The notes beneath the pieces were generated by a model. That model was not told the DNA's origin and ran no database searches. It was given only the letters and a program-made list of their open reading frames with translations. Of a stretch of 6,253 nucleotides of DNA, positions 4,736-6,253 are shown piece after piece. Where the stretch lies: positions 1-6,253 of the forward strand of contig JAQVKV010000154.1 of the NCBI GenBank assembly GCA_028694545.1, in the 5' to 3' direction. Each line of letters begins with the position of its first letter. Position 1 is the first letter of the stretch. Made by a program: the position numbers and the translations under genes. This DNA comes from Zavarzinia sp. Its GTDB lineage: Bacteria; Pseudomonadota; Alphaproteobacteria; Zavarziniales; Zavarziniaceae.

Positions 4736-6253
4736 ATGCAGCGTATCGGCATGCCGGTCCCCCAGGCCGGACGGACGGACATCGGTGAGACCAGCGGCAG
4801 GGTAGGGGCATCGGCCGGTGCCTTTCCGGGTGGCGCCCGCGTGCCCGCGACCCTGATGGCCGGCGTGATCATGCTCTGTGTCGCGATCATGGCGGGAACC
4901 CTGTGGGCGGCGCTGGACCGGCCGTGGCTCGGTGTCGAGTTCGTGGTGCGGTCGGACGGTTCGGTCGTGATCGGCCGGTTGTCGGACGACGGGCCGGCGC
5001 GGGACATGCCGCTTGGCGCCGTGGTGAAGCGGATCTTCGCGCCCGGGACGTCCCTATCCTCGACGGTGACGGCCTTCGACCTCATTCCCGAGCCGGATTT
5101 CATGCCGTCCTATGCCGAACTTGACCGCTTCATGATGCGGCAGGGCGGGCTGGCCCGCATCCTGGAGGCGCCCCGGGTAGGGCTGGAGCTCGGTGACGGC
5201 ACCATCTTCATGGCGGATCCGGTCTCCCGGCCACTGACCAGCCTGCCGGGGGCGTTCTGGATCCAGTTCATCACCGGGATCGGCTCCCTGCTGATCGCCG
5301 GCTGGGTTTTCGCCATTCGCCCGCGCGACGGGCCGCCGCGTCTTTTCATCTTCAGCGGCATCGCCATGATCGCCTCGGCCCATGCCGCCGCGCTGTACAG
5401 CACGCGCGAACTCGCGCTGCCCGAGGCCTTGTTCCAGTTCCTGTCACTGTGCAACTTCGCCGGCGCGCTTGGCTTCGGCGGGGCCGCAGTCGCACTGTTC
5501 ATGATCTATCCGAAGACGCTGGCATCGCCCCGGGTCGTCTTGCTCGTTCCCCTGTTCGGACTGGCCGCCCTCGCCGTCGAACGCCTGCGCCTGATCGAGG
5601 TCCAGAATGTCGCGCGCTATCTGCCCATGGCAGTCGACATGGTGGCCATCGTGTTCGTCGTCGCCGCGCAATGGTACGCCACGCGGCGCGATGCCGCCGA
5701 CCGGGCGGTGCTGCGCTGGCTCGGGCTTACCATCACGGTCGGCGCGGGATGTTTCATCCTGGCGATCGCGACGCCTCTGCTGCTGGGGGCCCAACCGGCG
5801 ATCTCCCAGGGCTACGCTTTCGGTTTCTTCCTGCTGATCTATGTCGGCCTCGCCTTTGGCCTGCGGCGCTATCGCCTGTTCGCGATTGGCGAATGGTCGT
5901 TCCGGGTTCTCTTCTTCGCCGGAGCTTCGCTCGCCCTTCTCGTGCTCGACGCGGGCATGATCTATCTGTTGCATCTTGGGCCTGAGCCGGCACTCGGCTT
6001 TTCCCTGCTCGTCGTCTGTTTCCTCTATCTGCCGCTGCGTGACTGGATCTGGCGCCATACCGTCGGACGGCCGCGCATGGCGGAGTCGGAACTGTTCCGC
6101 GCCGTCGTCGGCGTTGCCTTCGATCCCAGGCCCGGTGAGCGCGCGGCGCGCTGGCGTGCCCTCTTGCGTAACCTATTTGATCCCCTGGAACTCGAGGCGT
6201 CACCCGTCCCGGTGCGCCGGGCCTGGATCGACATGGACGGCACCACCATGCTG
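4736..6253 (+). CDS. N-terminal part of a polytopic membrane sensor, probably a ComP-like histidine kinase (runs off the window)
   Basis: The frame is open for 506 codons to the window edge, so the protein is incomplete at its C-terminus. I see a first membrane helix at about 38-60, an extracytoplasmic segment at about 61-173, then nine hydrophobic helices near 174-194, 203-221, 234-257, 266-283, 297-313, 328-350, 357-375, 388-411 and 417-434. A cytoplasmic tail follows from 435. The loop begins WLGVEFVVRSDGSVVIGRL, then DGPARDMPLGAVVKRI, which has the look of a PDZ domain (ligand groove, then PA-x-x-x-LG). TM helix, PDZ-like loop, then a multi-helix membrane block is the layout of Bacillus ComP. 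The tail piece WRALLRNLFDPLEL (473-486) recalls the linker ahead of HisKA_3 kinase domains in proteobacterial relatives; no kinase motif is yet reached. ATG 4736 is the first start but its AAGGG is only one base away; ATG 4751, GTG 4841 and ATG 4856 are alternatives. Confidence 0.75.
   Translation, partial: MQRIGMPVPQAGRTDIGETSGRVGASAGAFPGGARVPATLMAGVIMLCVAIMAGTLWAALDRPWLGVEFVVRSDGSVVIGRLSDDGPARDMPLGAVVKRIFAPGTSLSSTVTAFDLIPEPDFMPSYAELDRFMMRQGGLARILEAPRVGLELGDGTIFMADPVSRPLTSLPGAFWIQFITGIGSLLIAGWVFAIRPRDGPPRLFIFSGIAMIASAHAAALYSTRELALPEALFQFLSLCNFAGALGFGGAAVALFMIYPKTLASPRVVLLVPLFGLAALAVERLRLIEVQNVARYLPMAVDMVAIVFVVAAQWYATRRDAADRAVLRWLGLTITVGAGCFILAIATPLLLGAQPAISQGYAFGFFLLIYVGLAFGLRRYRLFAIGEWSFRVLFFAGASLALLVLDAGMIYLLHLGPEPALGFSLLVVCFLYLPLRDWIWRHTVGRPRMAESELFRAVVGVAFDPRPGERAARWRALLRNLFDPLELEASPVPVRRAWIDMDGTTML

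Noticed and set aside
4597..6058. Minus-strand frames opposite the membrane sensor gene (for example 5444-6058 and 4597-5103)
   Set aside because: The plus frame is continuous to the window edge and shows ten clear membrane helices; the minus frames give polar, Arg/Gln/Glu-rich products typical of antisense to hydrophobic coding DNA.

Overview
The window comes from a high-GC (by eye roughly two thirds G+C), GC3-rich bacterial chromosome. Codon use, the S24 repressor type and the DUF6362-like protein point to an alphaproteobacterium, perhaps Rhodospirillales-like. This placement is inference from protein resemblance, not from a marker gene. There are no rRNA or tRNA genes, CRISPR arrays, insertion sequences or integrases.

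Left part (1-2200, plus strand): a 183-base leader with one good stem-loop, a YhbS-type GNAT acetyltransferase (184-705), and an intact NAD-type aldehyde dehydrogenase with all catalytic residues (773-2200). The dehydrogenase's ribosome binding site lies partly inside a GCAA-tetraloop hairpin. These look like ordinary metabolic genes.

Middle part (2219-3661, minus strand): an unrecognised outer-membrane-type lipoprotein (2219-2941) lies behind an XRE/S24 repressor (3008-3661, GTG start). The repressor keeps the Ser-Lys dyad of LexA/CI proteins, but has Gly-Gly where LexA has its cleaved Ala-Gly.

Right part (3662-6253, plus strand): a 123-base divergent control region carries a perfect TTTGCCC-N5-GGGCAAA dyad that overlaps the -35 element of the predicted repressor promoter. 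It drives a DUF6362-like helix-turn-helix protein (3785-4207) and then a single-domain response regulator (4314-4673). A likely intrinsic terminator follows. Next comes the first 506 codons of a large polytopic membrane protein (4736 to the window edge), with an extracytoplasmic PDZ-like segment followed by about nine membrane helices. This resembles the sensor half of a ComP-like histidine kinase; the kinase domain itself would lie beyond the window.

Working together: the most coherent reading is a phage-type repressor switch (repressor, operator, divergent HTH gene) now wired next to two-component signalling genes (receiver protein, putative sensor kinase). That link rests on gene order only. 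The GNAT and dehydrogenase genes have no visible functional tie to it.
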